NCBI GenBank assembly: GCA_964511185.1
Contig: CAZEDU010000006.1
Location: 1-64,000, forward strand
DNA from: CAZEDU01 sp964511185
Lineage (GTDB): Bacteria; Myxococcota; Myxococcia; Myxococcales; Myxococcaceae
Reading direction: 5' to 3'
DNA: 64,000 nucleotides
Position numbers and translations under genes: made by a program. How positions within the stretch are numbered: the first letter of the stretch is position 1; each line of letters starts with the position of its first letter. Positions 52,057 to 59,596 of this stretch are shown here, piece by piece. The notes beneath the pieces were generated by a model. The model saw nothing but the letters and a program-made list of their open reading frames with translations. It was not told where the DNA came from and did not search any database.

Positions 52057-52076
52057 TTAGTCCTGTCTAATATTAG
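52056..52076. promoter_or_regulatory. Inverted repeats upstream of the AHSA1-ArsR operon
   Basis: ATTAG-(6)-CTAAT and, overlapping its right arm, the perfect palindrome CTAATATTAG (52067-52076), 46 bases before the ATG at 52122. The AT-rich tract between the NAGPA-type gene and the operon is a plausible operator for the ArsR-type regulator encoded downstream. Confidence 0.45.
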
Positions 52077-52121
52077 GCTGCTTTGCTAGTGTCGGCGCCC
52101 GACCACTTCGGGGAGCTGATC

Positions 52122-52751
52122 ATGGCTGACGTGTTTGGAACTGAGTTTCGTCGCGTGGAGAACCGCGAGCACCTGGGCAAGCCCGCGATCGTCGCGGTCG
52201 CCATCCGCACCTACGACACGACGGTCGAAGACCTGTGGGAGGCGCTCACCACGCCCGAGCGGCTGGCCCGCTGGTTCCTCCCCGTCGAGGGCGAACTGAA
52301 GCTGGGCGGCCGGTATCAGCTCAAAGGCAATGCGGGCGGCACCATCACCCGCTGCGACCGGCCCGAGGCGCTCGACGTGACGTGGGAGTTCATGGGCGGC
52401 ACGAGCTGGGTCAACGTCCGGCTCGCGCCCGAAGGAAAGAAGGCGCGGTTCACGCTCGAGCACATCGCGCACAAGGGCGGAATCGGCGAGGAGCACCTCC
52501 AGAAGTACGGCCCAGGCGCGGTGGGCATCGGCTGGGACCTCGGGCTGCACGGCCTGAAGCAGCACGTGGCCAACCCGGCGGTGGCGATCGACCCCGCCGC
52601 GTTCGAGGCCTGGACGTTGTCGAGCGAGGGCAAAGCGTTCGTCCGCAAGTGCGGCGAAGCGTGGTGCGAGGCGCACATCGCGTCGGGCGCGAACCCCGAA
52701 GAGGCGCGCGCGCAGGCGGAGCGAACCATCGCGTTCTACACAGGTGAATGA
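52122..52751 (+). CDS. AHSA1-like SRPBCC domain protein
   Basis: 209 residues. The START-like Activator-of-Hsp90 homologue core is visible: VEDLWEALTTPERLARWFLP, GGRYQLKGNAGGTITRCD, WEFMGGTSWVNVRLAPE and IGWDLGLHGL. These are small hydrophobic-ligand-binding folds, very often encoded with an ArsR regulator, as here, by an ATGA overlap. A longer C-terminal helix region (about 150-205) is present. GGGAG lies about 8 bases before the ATG. The ligand is unknown; the pairing suggests the product helps sense or detoxify a compound that the regulator controls. Confidence 0.86.
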   Translation: MADVFGTEFRRVENREHLGKPAIVAVAIRTYDTTVEDLWEALTTPERLARWFLPVEGELKLGGRYQLKGNAGGTITRCDRPEALDVTWEFMGGTSWVNVRLAPEGKKARFTLEHIAHKGGIGEEHLQKYGPGAVGIGWDLGLHGLKQHVANPAVAIDPAAFEAWTLSSEGKAFVRKCGEAWCEAHIASGANPEEARAQAERTIAFYTGE

Positions 52752-53086
52752 TGCATGCGTTCGACGTCCTGGGTGATCCGGTTCGGCGGCGAATCTTGGA
52801 GCTCCTGACCGAAGGCGAGCTCGCCTCCGGCGCGGTGGTCGAGGTCATCTCCAAGGAGTTCGGCATCACCCAGTCGGCGGTCTCGCAGCAGCTCAAGGTC
52901 TTGCGGGAGAGCGGGTTCGCGACGGTGCGCGCCGAGGGCACGCGGCGGCTCTACGCGGTCGACGCGCGGCCGCTCGCCGAGGTCGATGCCTGGCTCGAAC
53001 CCTTTCGGCGCTTCTGGGGCCATCGCCTCGAGGCGCTCGCCACCGAGATCGCGCGTGGAAAACGCGCGCGGAAGACGCGCCGCTGA
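52748..53086 (+). CDS. ArsR family winged-helix regulator
   Basis: 112 residues. The winged helix is complete: VLGDPVRRRILELLTEGELA, then the recognition helix ITQSAVSQQLKVLRESGFA and the wing EGTRRLYAVDARPLAEVDAW. No cysteine is present, so it is not a classical metal sensor. It belongs to the ArsR group paired with SRPBCC proteins. It overlaps the upstream AHSA1 gene by ATGA and probably binds the repeats at 52056-52076 to control both. The AlkD-type gene follows 25 bases after. Confidence 0.87.
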   Translation: MMHAFDVLGDPVRRRILELLTEGELASGAVVEVISKEFGITQSAVSQQLKVLRESGFATVRAEGTRRLYAVDARPLAEVDAWLEPFRRFWGHRLEALATEIARGKRARKTRR

Positions 53087-53111
53087 AAGTCGAACCACTC
53101 AAGAGGAGCCC

Positions 53112-53834
53112 ATGCCCAAGCCCCCCGCTCTCCCCGCTCTCAAAGAAGTCCTGCGCGAGCTCGCCGCGCTCGAGGAGCCGAAGATGCGCGAGGCCAACGA
53201 GCGCCGCGGCGATGGCCACGGCGTGAACCTCACCCACCTCCGCGCGCTCGCGAAGCGGCTCAAGACCCAGCACGCGCTCGCGCTTCAGCTCTGGGCCACC
53301 GGCGACACGGCCGCGCGGCTCCTCGCGACCTTGGTGTGCAGGCCGGCGTCTCTCTCCGAGAAGGAGCTCGACGCGATGGTCCGCGACATCCGCTCGCCCA
53401 AGCTCCTCGACTGGTTCATCGTGAACATGGTGAAGCCCGGCCGCCACGCCGAGGCGCTCCGTCCGCGTTGGAAGGACGGCGATGGCCTCGTCGGCCGCGG
53501 GGGGTGGAGCCTGACCACCGAGCGCGTCGTCAAGAACGCGGAAGGCCTCGACCTCGAGGGGCTCCTCGACCAAATCGAGAAGGAGATGAAAAAGGCCCCC
53601 GCCCACAAGCAGTGGGCGATGAACCACTGCCTCGCGGAGATTGGCATTCACCATCGAGCGCACCGCGCGCGGGCCATCGACATCGGCAAGCGCCTCGCGG
53701 TCTTCATCGACTACCCGGCGTCGCCAGGCTGCACGCCGCCTTACGTGCCGATGTGGATCGCCGAGATGGTGCGCCGCCAGAAAGAAGCGCGCGCGCCCGC
53801 GCGGCGACCGACGAAGGCGAAGAAGCTGGCCTGA
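53112..53834 (+). CDS. DNA alkylation repair protein, AlkD-like
   Basis: 240 residues of HEAT-like helical pairs typical of the AlkD family: VNLTHLRALAKRLKTQHALA, LLDWFIVNMVKP, KQWAMNHCLAEIGIHHRAHR and YVPMWIAEMVRRQ. AlkD removes alkylated purines by wrapping DNA, needing no base flipping. GAGGAG lies 6 bases before the ATG at 53112. The C-terminal ARAPARRPTKAKKL is basic. The gene is 25 bases after arsR, so it may join that operon, making regulation by the same signal plausible. The 170 bases after it hold no gene I can support. Confidence 0.8.
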   Translation: MPKPPALPALKEVLRELAALEEPKMREANERRGDGHGVNLTHLRALAKRLKTQHALALQLWATGDTAARLLATLVCRPASLSEKELDAMVRDIRSPKLLDWFIVNMVKPGRHAEALRPRWKDGDGLVGRGGWSLTTERVVKNAEGLDLEGLLDQIEKEMKKAPAHKQWAMNHCLAEIGIHHRAHRARAIDIGKRLAVFIDYPASPGCTPPYVPMWIAEMVRRQKEARAPARRPTKAKKLA

Positions 53835-54004
53835 CGGCGCTCGTCCAGGCGCTCACACAGATGAGCGGCGTCGACAACAGCGCCCATCCCCCGGCTCGAA
53901 GTCGTGGCGCTGGTCGACGTTCGCCGCTGCGTCCGCCAAGTCCAGCCCCGTCCCCTCCAGGCCGACTGCGCGCGACATCTCTCCCTGGAAGGGGTTGCAA
54001 CCAC

Positions 54005-56221
54005 TCACTGAACGCTGACTTGGAGCGAGAAGGTGCGCGGCGGCACCCCGACCACCACCAGCTGCGCCGTCCGCGTCGAGGCGCTGGTGTTCGTCCAGGT
54101 GAGCGTCTCGGCCGCCCCCGCCCCGCCGGTGTTGGCGCTGGCCAGGCACGCGGCCACGTCGCGGCAGACCCCGCTGATCAGGTTCATCGCCAGGTTGACG
54201 CCCGCGGCCGGCGTCGCCACCGCGGTCAAGGTTTGCCCCGCGGGCACCGTCACCTCGTACACGCGGTCGGGCAGCGCGTTGGTGTTGATGCAGCCCGCGC
54301 CCGCCCCCAGGTGAACGTCGGCGCTGGCGCCCACCAACGACTCGTCGCTCAACGTCTGCGACGCGGCGACGGGCATCGACAGCATGCAGGTCTCTCCCAG
54401 CGGCGGCGGCCCGAGCGTCGTCGACAGCTCGAAGCTGGTGTCGGTGGAGTCGGTCTCGTAGTCGGCGACCACCATGAACAGCTCCTGAGGCGCCATCGTG
54501 TCGTTGACGTAGCCGCCCACCTCCGCCTCGTTGCGCAGCGTGAAGTCGATGCCGCCGGCGCACTTGCGCGGGAGCGTCTCGCACGCCGCCGCGCCGCCCG
54601 GAATGAAGCTGACGACCGGGTCCAAGCCGCCGTCTCGAATCGGCGCGACCCGCGCGGTCAGCTTCTGCCCCGGCCCGAGCATGGCGCGGTAGACGCGGTC
54701 CGGCCCGCGGAACGCGAAGCAGCCCGCGCCCACCGAGCCGTAGTCCTGCACGAACCCATTCAGCGAAGCGGTCGACACGCCGCCAGGCCCCAGCCAGGTC
54801 GTCGCGGTGGTGCAGGTGTCGTCCGCCGGCGGCGTGTTGGTGACGTACGAGATGTCGAACGCGCCGCCTTGCGCCGTGTTGTTGTCGACCACCGCCCAAT
54901 AGCTGCGGGCGTCGGTGCCGGTGTTGTAGATGGACACCGACTCCGGCTGGCCCGCGCCGCCCAGGTTGATTCCCGTCGAGCAGACGCGCGGGGTGGAGGA
55001 GCAGACCGCCAGCTCGGTCTCGAGCAGGTTGAGGCTGGGGTTGAACGCTCCCGGCGACGGCGTCACCGTCACCGTGCCGCGCTGCATGGGCGGAATGGTG
55101 ACCAGGTACGCGCGGTCGGGCCCGGAGTACCCGGTGCTGGCGCAGCCGACGTAGCCGGCCTGCAGCGAATAGTCGTTGCCGTAGCCGACGGTCGTCTGAG
55201 ACGTCAACGGCACGCCCGACGCCAGCACCGTCGCGCCTTCGCAGACGTCGTCGGCGGGCGGCGTGGAGAGCTCGGCGAGGATGGAGAAGGTGCCGGCGGA
55301 CGTGCCGCCCGAATCCACCGAGACGAACACGCTGGCCGCGGCGCTGCCGGTGTTCTTCCAGGTGAGCGTCTCGGCCCGGCCCGCCGCGACGTCGTTGACC
55401 GCCGCGACGCACTGCTTTCCGCAGGCCGCGGCGGACGTCGACGCGGAAACGGTCACGTCGAGCTCCGCGCTCGGCGTCACGGTGAGCCGCAAGAGCTGCC
55501 CCGACGGCACGGCGACCCCGAAGGTGCGGTCGGCCCCCGCGCTGCCGGCGCAGGTCGGCGCGGCCTGGTAGTCGTTGGTGAAGCCGCTGAAGGACAGCCC
55601 GGTGAGCGCGCTGCCCGGGGTGAGCGCCACCGGCGACGCGCAGGTGTCGCCCGGCTGCGGCGTCTGAAGGCTCAGCTCCAGAACGAACGCGCCCGCGTGC
55701 GCTTGACCCGCGCGGTACGAGTCGACGACGACGAACACCGCCGCCTCCGACGCGGTCGTGTTGAGCCACTCCACCCGCTCGGCGTCCGTCTTGCTCTGGT
55801 CCGCGGCCGCCAGACACGACGGCGGGCGCGCCGCGCACGTCGACGACGTGGCCGCCAACAAATAGAGAGATGGGTCGAAGCGCACTTCGCCCGCGCCGGC
55901 CCCTTCCGTCGTCACGCCGGCGACGAGCCGCTGTCCGGGCGGCACCACGACGCGGTAGACCACGTCGTCCCCCGGGTTGTCGAAGCCGGTGCAGTCGGCG
56001 TCGTAGTCGCCCTTGGCGCCCACCGTCGTCCCGCGGAACGTTCCGGCCGTCGCGGCGATGGCGGTCTCGCACCGGTCGCCATTCGAAGGCTCACCACCGT
56101 CGACGCCGCCCTCCTGCTCGTTCTCCACGACCGGCCCGTCACCGGGAGGCGGCACCACCGGGTCCGCCCCGCACGCCAAGAGCCCCACTGCACATGCCAC
56201 GAAACATGCCCGAATCCACAT
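54005..56221 (-). CDS. Large lipoprotein with five tandem disulfide-rich beta modules
   Basis: 738 residues. The lipobox is LLAC near residue 17 (FVACAVGLLACG), then an acidic linker. Five repeated modules of about 130-140 residues follow, each starting with a Cys after PxD/G (RCETA, TCASP, VCEGA, TCTTA, TCMLS) and containing DRxYxVTVPxGQ-like cores, a Cys pair and AETLTWTNT-type strands. The modules resemble PPC-like/bacterial beta-sandwich repeats. It has no catalytic motif, so it is likely a surface adhesin or scaffold. It follows the 56239-56946 gene by 17 bases with AAGGAG in the gap. Confidence 0.8.
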   Translation of the reverse strand: MWIRACFVACAVGLLACGADPVVPPPGDGPVVENEQEGGVDGGEPSNGDRCETAIAATAGTFRGTTVGAKGDYDADCTGFDNPGDDVVYRVVVPPGQRLVAGVTTEGAGAGEVRFDPSLYLLAATSSTCAARPPSCLAAADQSKTDAERVEWLNTTASEAAVFVVVDSYRAGQAHAGAFVLELSLQTPQPGDTCASPVALTPGSALTGLSFSGFTNDYQAAPTCAGSAGADRTFGVAVPSGQLLRLTVTPSAELDVTVSASTSAAACGKQCVAAVNDVAAGRAETLTWKNTGSAAASVFVSVDSGGTSAGTFSILAELSTPPADDVCEGATVLASGVPLTSQTTVGYGNDYSLQAGYVGCASTGYSGPDRAYLVTIPPMQRGTVTVTPSPGAFNPSLNLLETELAVCSSTPRVCSTGINLGGAGQPESVSIYNTGTDARSYWAVVDNNTAQGGAFDISYVTNTPPADDTCTTATTWLGPGGVSTASLNGFVQDYGSVGAGCFAFRGPDRVYRAMLGPGQKLTARVAPIRDGGLDPVVSFIPGGAAACETLPRKCAGGIDFTLRNEAEVGGYVNDTMAPQELFMVVADYETDSTDTSFELSTTLGPPPLGETCMLSMPVAASQTLSDESLVGASADVHLGAGAGCINTNALPDRVYEVTVPAGQTLTAVATPAAGVNLAMNLISGVCRDVAACLASANTGGAGAAETLTWTNTSASTRTAQLVVVGVPPRTFSLQVSVQ

Positions 56222-56238
56222 CTTCGACCTCGACTCCT

Positions 56239-56946
56239 TTACTGCGTGATGACCGTCACCGTGTCGTAGCGGACGCTCCAGCCCGCCTCGCCGTCCACCC
56301 AGAGCCCGACTTGGACGGCCGGCGCTTCGAGCCCGGCCGATGGCAGCGGGTGCCGCGAGAGCACGGCCTCCTCGCCCAGCTTCAGCGTGACGAGCCGACC
56401 GCCCGGGCCCGCGTCCTCGCCGGCGCGCAAGACGTCGAGCCGCACCGAAACCCACTCGCCGCGCGGCAGCTTCGTCTCTCCGAGCCGGTCGCCGTTCACG
56501 GACAGCCACGCGTCGTCCGAGGCGTTCGTCTTCAGGGTCAGCCGCGCGGTGGGCGACAGCTCCACCGCGAGCAGCTCGGCCTCGCCCGAGGCGGGGGAGG
56601 CGTCGACGCGGAACTGCAGGAACGTCTTGTACGCTTCGGCCGGCGCGAACGCCTTGCGCAGCAGCACCCGCGCCCCCGCGCCGGTGGCGGTCACCAGCGC
56701 GGCGCGCGGCAGGCTGGTGGCGTCCGCTTCGTCCACGCTCCACTGGCCGCCTTCTTCGATGAGACCATCGAAGCCCGCGGGCAGCGGCTGGGCGTCGAAG
56801 TCTTCGCAGAACTGGAGCTTCGGCCGGGTGAAACAAAAGCTCGGCGGCGGCGGGGAGCCACCGTCCGCATCCCCCTCGGGGACATGGGAAGTGGCCGCGC
56901 CGCAGGCGGTGAGCGCACCGAGCGCGAGCGCGGCGACCCCTTTCAT
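56239..56946 (-). CDS. Lipoprotein with lectin-like beta-sandwich domain
   Basis: 235 residues. The lipobox is LTAC near residue 15 (VAALALGALTACG), then a Gly/Pro linker. The body is beta-rich (KLQFCEDFDAQPLPAGFD, FLQFRVDASPASGEAELLAV, VSVRLDVLRA, LWVDGEAGWSVRYDTVTV), the alternation expected of concanavalin-like sandwich folds. One Cys pair sits at FCFTRPKLQFC. It overlaps the DUF4920 gene upstream by ATGA and is followed by the five-module lipoprotein. Together these form a three-lipoprotein operon probably displayed on the outer membrane. Ligand unknown. Confidence 0.68.
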   Translation of the reverse strand: MKGVAALALGALTACGAATSHVPEGDADGGSPPPPSFCFTRPKLQFCEDFDAQPLPAGFDGLIEEGGQWSVDEADATSLPRAALVTATGAGARVLLRKAFAPAEAYKTFLQFRVDASPASGEAELLAVELSPTARLTLKTNASDDAWLSVNGDRLGETKLPRGEWVSVRLDVLRAGEDAGPGGRLVTLKLGEEAVLSRHPLPSAGLEAPAVQVGLWVDGEAGWSVRYDTVTVITQ

Positions 56947-57530
56947 CGCTGCCGCCACATCTCGACGCCCGACGCGGTGAACTCGATCAGCGTGACGCTG
57001 CCGTCCTCGTTCTTCGTGTCGAACACGTACCCTTCCGCCTCGTAGTCGGCGACCTGCGCGGCCCCCACCTTCTGGACCTTCATCACGCCTTGGTAGCGGA
57101 CGTCGGCGCGCCGCGAGTCGAGCGGCACGAAGAAGCTGTAGTTCTTGAAGCGCACCGTCATGCTGGAGCTCTTCGCGTCGCGGGCGGAGCGCACTTCCAT
57201 CCAGCAGCCGCGCACCTGGCACGACGCGCGCACCACCCCGCGCGTCTCGACCACGCGCTGCGTGTATGCGCTCGGATCCGCCAGCAGCGCGTCGAAGTCG
57301 ACGTAGTCCACCCCGTCCGCCAGCGGCGCGCCGAACACCTCGGGCGACGACGACGGCAGCGGCGGCAGATCATCGGCCGGCTGGGTCTCTTCGGGCTGCG
57401 ACGAGACGGGCTCGTTGGGCGCGTTGAGATTCGACTCGGTCGGATCCACCGGCGCGGGGCCGCCCCGCTCGACGCCACAGCTCAACAGGAAGGCTGCAAG
57501 AAGGAACGATTGGGTGCGAAGAGTGTGCAT
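56943..57530 (-). CDS. DUF4920 lipoprotein
   Basis: 195 residues. The lipobox is LLSC near residue 18, then a Pro/Glu/Asn-rich linker to about 60. The DUF4920 domain has RVVETRGVVRASCQVRGCWM with the two conserved cysteines (about 7 apart), and MTVRFKNYSFFVPLDSR. DUF4920 proteins are small exported domains of unknown function; the Cys pair suggests metal or haem binding. It is the first gene of the leftward lipoprotein operon. A Fur-box-like sequence (57548-57562) begins 18 bases upstream of its start, so iron control may extend to this side. Confidence 0.78.
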   Translation of the reverse strand: MHTLRTQSFLLAAFLLSCGVERGGPAPVDPTESNLNAPNEPVSSQPEETQPADDLPPLPSSSPEVFGAPLADGVDYVDFDALLADPSAYTQRVVETRGVVRASCQVRGCWMEVRSARDAKSSSMTVRFKNYSFFVPLDSRRADVRYQGVMKVQKVGAAQVADYEAEGYVFDTKNEDGSVTLIEFTASGVEMWRQR

Positions 57531-57547
57531 AGTGGCGGGGCTGATAT

Positions 57548-57562
57548 TGAAAACGATTCTCA
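57548..57562. promoter_or_regulatory. Fur-box-like 7-1-7 inverted repeat
   Basis: TGAAAAC-G-ATTCTCA matches 12 of 15 positions of the 7-1-7 Fur consensus TGATAATGATTATCA. It lies in the 52-bp divergent interval, 20 bases before the imelysin ATG and 17 bases from the DUF4920 ATG. GGGAGG precedes the imelysin start. Confidence 0.7.
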
Positions 57563-57582
57563 AAGTCAAATATGGGGAGGCC

Positions 57583-58746
57583 ATGCGAACGTTGTCCGTT
57601 GGATTTCTGTCGTGCGCGGTGCTCTTCGCGGCGGGTTGCCGCGGGGGCAAGGGCCAACCGAACGGATCAGACCGTTCGCAGGCGCAGCTCGCCTTCCTGG
57701 ACGCCGCCGCTGGGTGCATCGAAGCCGCGGCGAACCGGTTCGAGGCGGCGGCGACCCCGCTGCACCTCGCCGCGGTCGAGCTGGACGCGCAGCCGAGCCC
57801 CGCGACGCTGCAGCAGGCCCGCGCGCGCTGGCGGGAGGCGATGGACGTGTGGCAGGAGAACGATCTGATGCAGGTCGGCCCGGCGGCGCTCTCTTTGCTG
57901 CCCGGCGGGAAGAACCTGCGCGACGAGATTTACATCTGGCCCTTGGCCAGCCCCTGCCGCGTGGACGAGGTGTTGATCAGCCGCGCCTACGAAGGGGGCG
58001 TGGCCACGCAACGCGCGAACGCGCGAACGCTGGCGGCGCTGGAGTACCTGCTCTTCGCCGAAGGGACGGACAGCGCCTGCCCGCCGCACGCGGCGATTCG
58101 AACGTCGGGTGAATGGGCGAGCCTCTCGCCTGAGGACCTCGCGGCGCGGCGGCGGGCCTACGCGCGCGCGGTGGCGGCGGACGTCGAGACGCGCGCCCAC
58201 CAGCTGGCCGCCGCGTGGCGAGACGGATTCGCGCAGACGCTCCGAACGCCGGGGAGCGACAACCGGGTGTTCGCCTCGCCCCACATGGCGCTCAACTCGG
58301 TGAGCGACGCGCTCTTCTACCTCGAGGCATCGGTGAAGGACGCGAAGCTGGCGCCCGCGCTCGGGCTTAGGGCCTGCGCCGCGCCGAGCTGTCTGGAGAT
58401 GCCGTTCGCCCACGCCGAGAAGGAGGCGCTCGCGGCCAACCTGCGCGGCTTCCGGGCGCTCGCCCAAGGCTGCGGCGAAGACGGCGCGGGCCAAGGCCTC
58501 GACGACCTGCTCATCGCCTCTGGCGCGACCGGGTTGGCGGAGCGGCTGCTCGAGCGCACCTCGCGCATGCGCCACGCGCTCGAGGCCATCGAAGCGCCCC
58601 GCCTGGCCGACGCGCTGAGCGCGGACCCGGGCAGCGTGCGCGCCTTCCATGACGCGGTGAAGGACGTGACCGACCTGCTGAAGAGCGAGCTCATCACCGT
58701 GCTGGACTTGGAGATTCCCAGCTCCATCGAGTCCGACAATGACTGA
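57583..58746 (+). CDS. Imelysin family lipoprotein (peptidase M75-like)
   Basis: 387 residues. The lipobox is FAAGC near residue 19. The imelysin fold, a four-helix-bundle duplication, is indicated by ARARWREAMDVWQENDLMQV, NLRDEIYIWPLASPCRVDEV, ARTLAALEYLLFAEG and LDDLLIASGATGLAERLLER. The GxHxxE site of peptidase-type members is not evident (TLAALEYLLF here), so it is probably a binding rather than proteolytic protein. Imelysins are typically iron-regulated, and the Fur-box-like site lies directly upstream. It overlaps the next gene by 8 bases. Confidence 0.85.
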   Translation: MRTLSVGFLSCAVLFAAGCRGGKGQPNGSDRSQAQLAFLDAAAGCIEAAANRFEAAATPLHLAAVELDAQPSPATLQQARARWREAMDVWQENDLMQVGPAALSLLPGGKNLRDEIYIWPLASPCRVDEVLISRAYEGGVATQRANARTLAALEYLLFAEGTDSACPPHAAIRTSGEWASLSPEDLAARRRAYARAVAADVETRAHQLAAAWRDGFAQTLRTPGSDNRVFASPHMALNSVSDALFYLEASVKDAKLAPALGLRACAAPSCLEMPFAHAEKEALAANLRGFRALAQGCGEDGAGQGLDDLLIASGATGLAERLLERTSRMRHALEAIEAPRLADALSADPGSVRAFHDAVKDVTDLLKSELITVLDLEIPSSIESDND

Positions 58747-59587
58747 GCGACGCGCGCGCCGCCTCCGGGCGAGCGTCGCCGGCCTCTGCGCGGCGCTGGC
58801 GGCCTGCGGGGTGGGGCCGCCAGGACCAGACGACGGGCCCGGCGAGCCCTCCCCGGCGTCCGATGGCGGCGTCGACAGCGACCCGCCGGCGGTCGTCTCG
58901 TGTGAAGCGCCGCCGGCGGGGACCTTGCCCGAGTCCCTGGTCGAGGCGAGGCCCGGCATCGAGCAGGCCCTCGCGTCCTTGAACGTGCACGCCCTGCCCG
59001 CCCATCTGCCGCCGCCGCCGAACGAGGTCGCCGCGGCGCTGGCGCACTACCTGGTCGACGCGCCGCGCACCGACGCGGGCTTTGACCGCGACGCGCTGCT
59101 CGACGCTGGCGTGCTCGGGCACGTGGTGCTCGGGGCCTACGCGGTCAAGTCGCCGTTGGCCGACGCGGGCGTGGACATCGCCTTCCTGCGGCGCGGCCTG
59201 CACCGCTACTACGCGTGCGCCACGCAGCAGCCGCGGACGTTGGCGGACCTGGAGGCGACCATCGGCCACTATCTGGACTGGCCGAGATACGACGTGGCGT
59301 CGAAGCCCAAGGGCGGCACCCGGCGGCTCCGACGCCAGGGCGCGGTGCACGTGGCCGAGACGCTGCTGCCCGATGGCGGCGTGCGCGAGACCGAGGTGAT
59401 GCTCGAAGGCCGCCGCGCCGACGGTGCGCTTCTGTTCTGGTCCTACGACGCGCGCGGCGACGCCACCCATGTCTCCGAGTTCGCCACCGGCGCCGGCGAC
59501 ACCAAGCCGGGCTCTTCCCCCTACACCTGCTTGAGCTGCCACTTTCACGGCTCGCCCATGCGCTACGACCTGCTCATCCCCGACTGA
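58739..59587 (+). CDS. Lipoprotein with c-type haem motif, linked to imelysin
   Basis: 282 residues. A lipoprotein signal (VAGLCAALAACG) precedes a Pro/Gly/Asp-rich linker. The body has no recognised family except CLSCHFH at residues 264-270, a CxxCH haem-binding motif near the C-terminus. The ATG at 58739 lies 8 bases before the end of the imelysin gene, so both are co-translated and presumably share the Fur-like control. A covalent haem next to an imelysin suggests redox of iron at the cell surface, which is inference. Confidence 0.68.
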   Translation: MTERRARRLRASVAGLCAALAACGVGPPGPDDGPGEPSPASDGGVDSDPPAVVSCEAPPAGTLPESLVEARPGIEQALASLNVHALPAHLPPPPNEVAAALAHYLVDAPRTDAGFDRDALLDAGVLGHVVLGAYAVKSPLADAGVDIAFLRRGLHRYYACATQQPRTLADLEATIGHYLDWPRYDVASKPKGGTRRLRRQGAVHVAETLLPDGGVRETEVMLEGRRADGALLFWSYDARGDATHVSEFATGAGDTKPGSSPYTCLSCHFHGSPMRYDLLIPD

Positions 59588-59596
59588 GGCGCCGAC

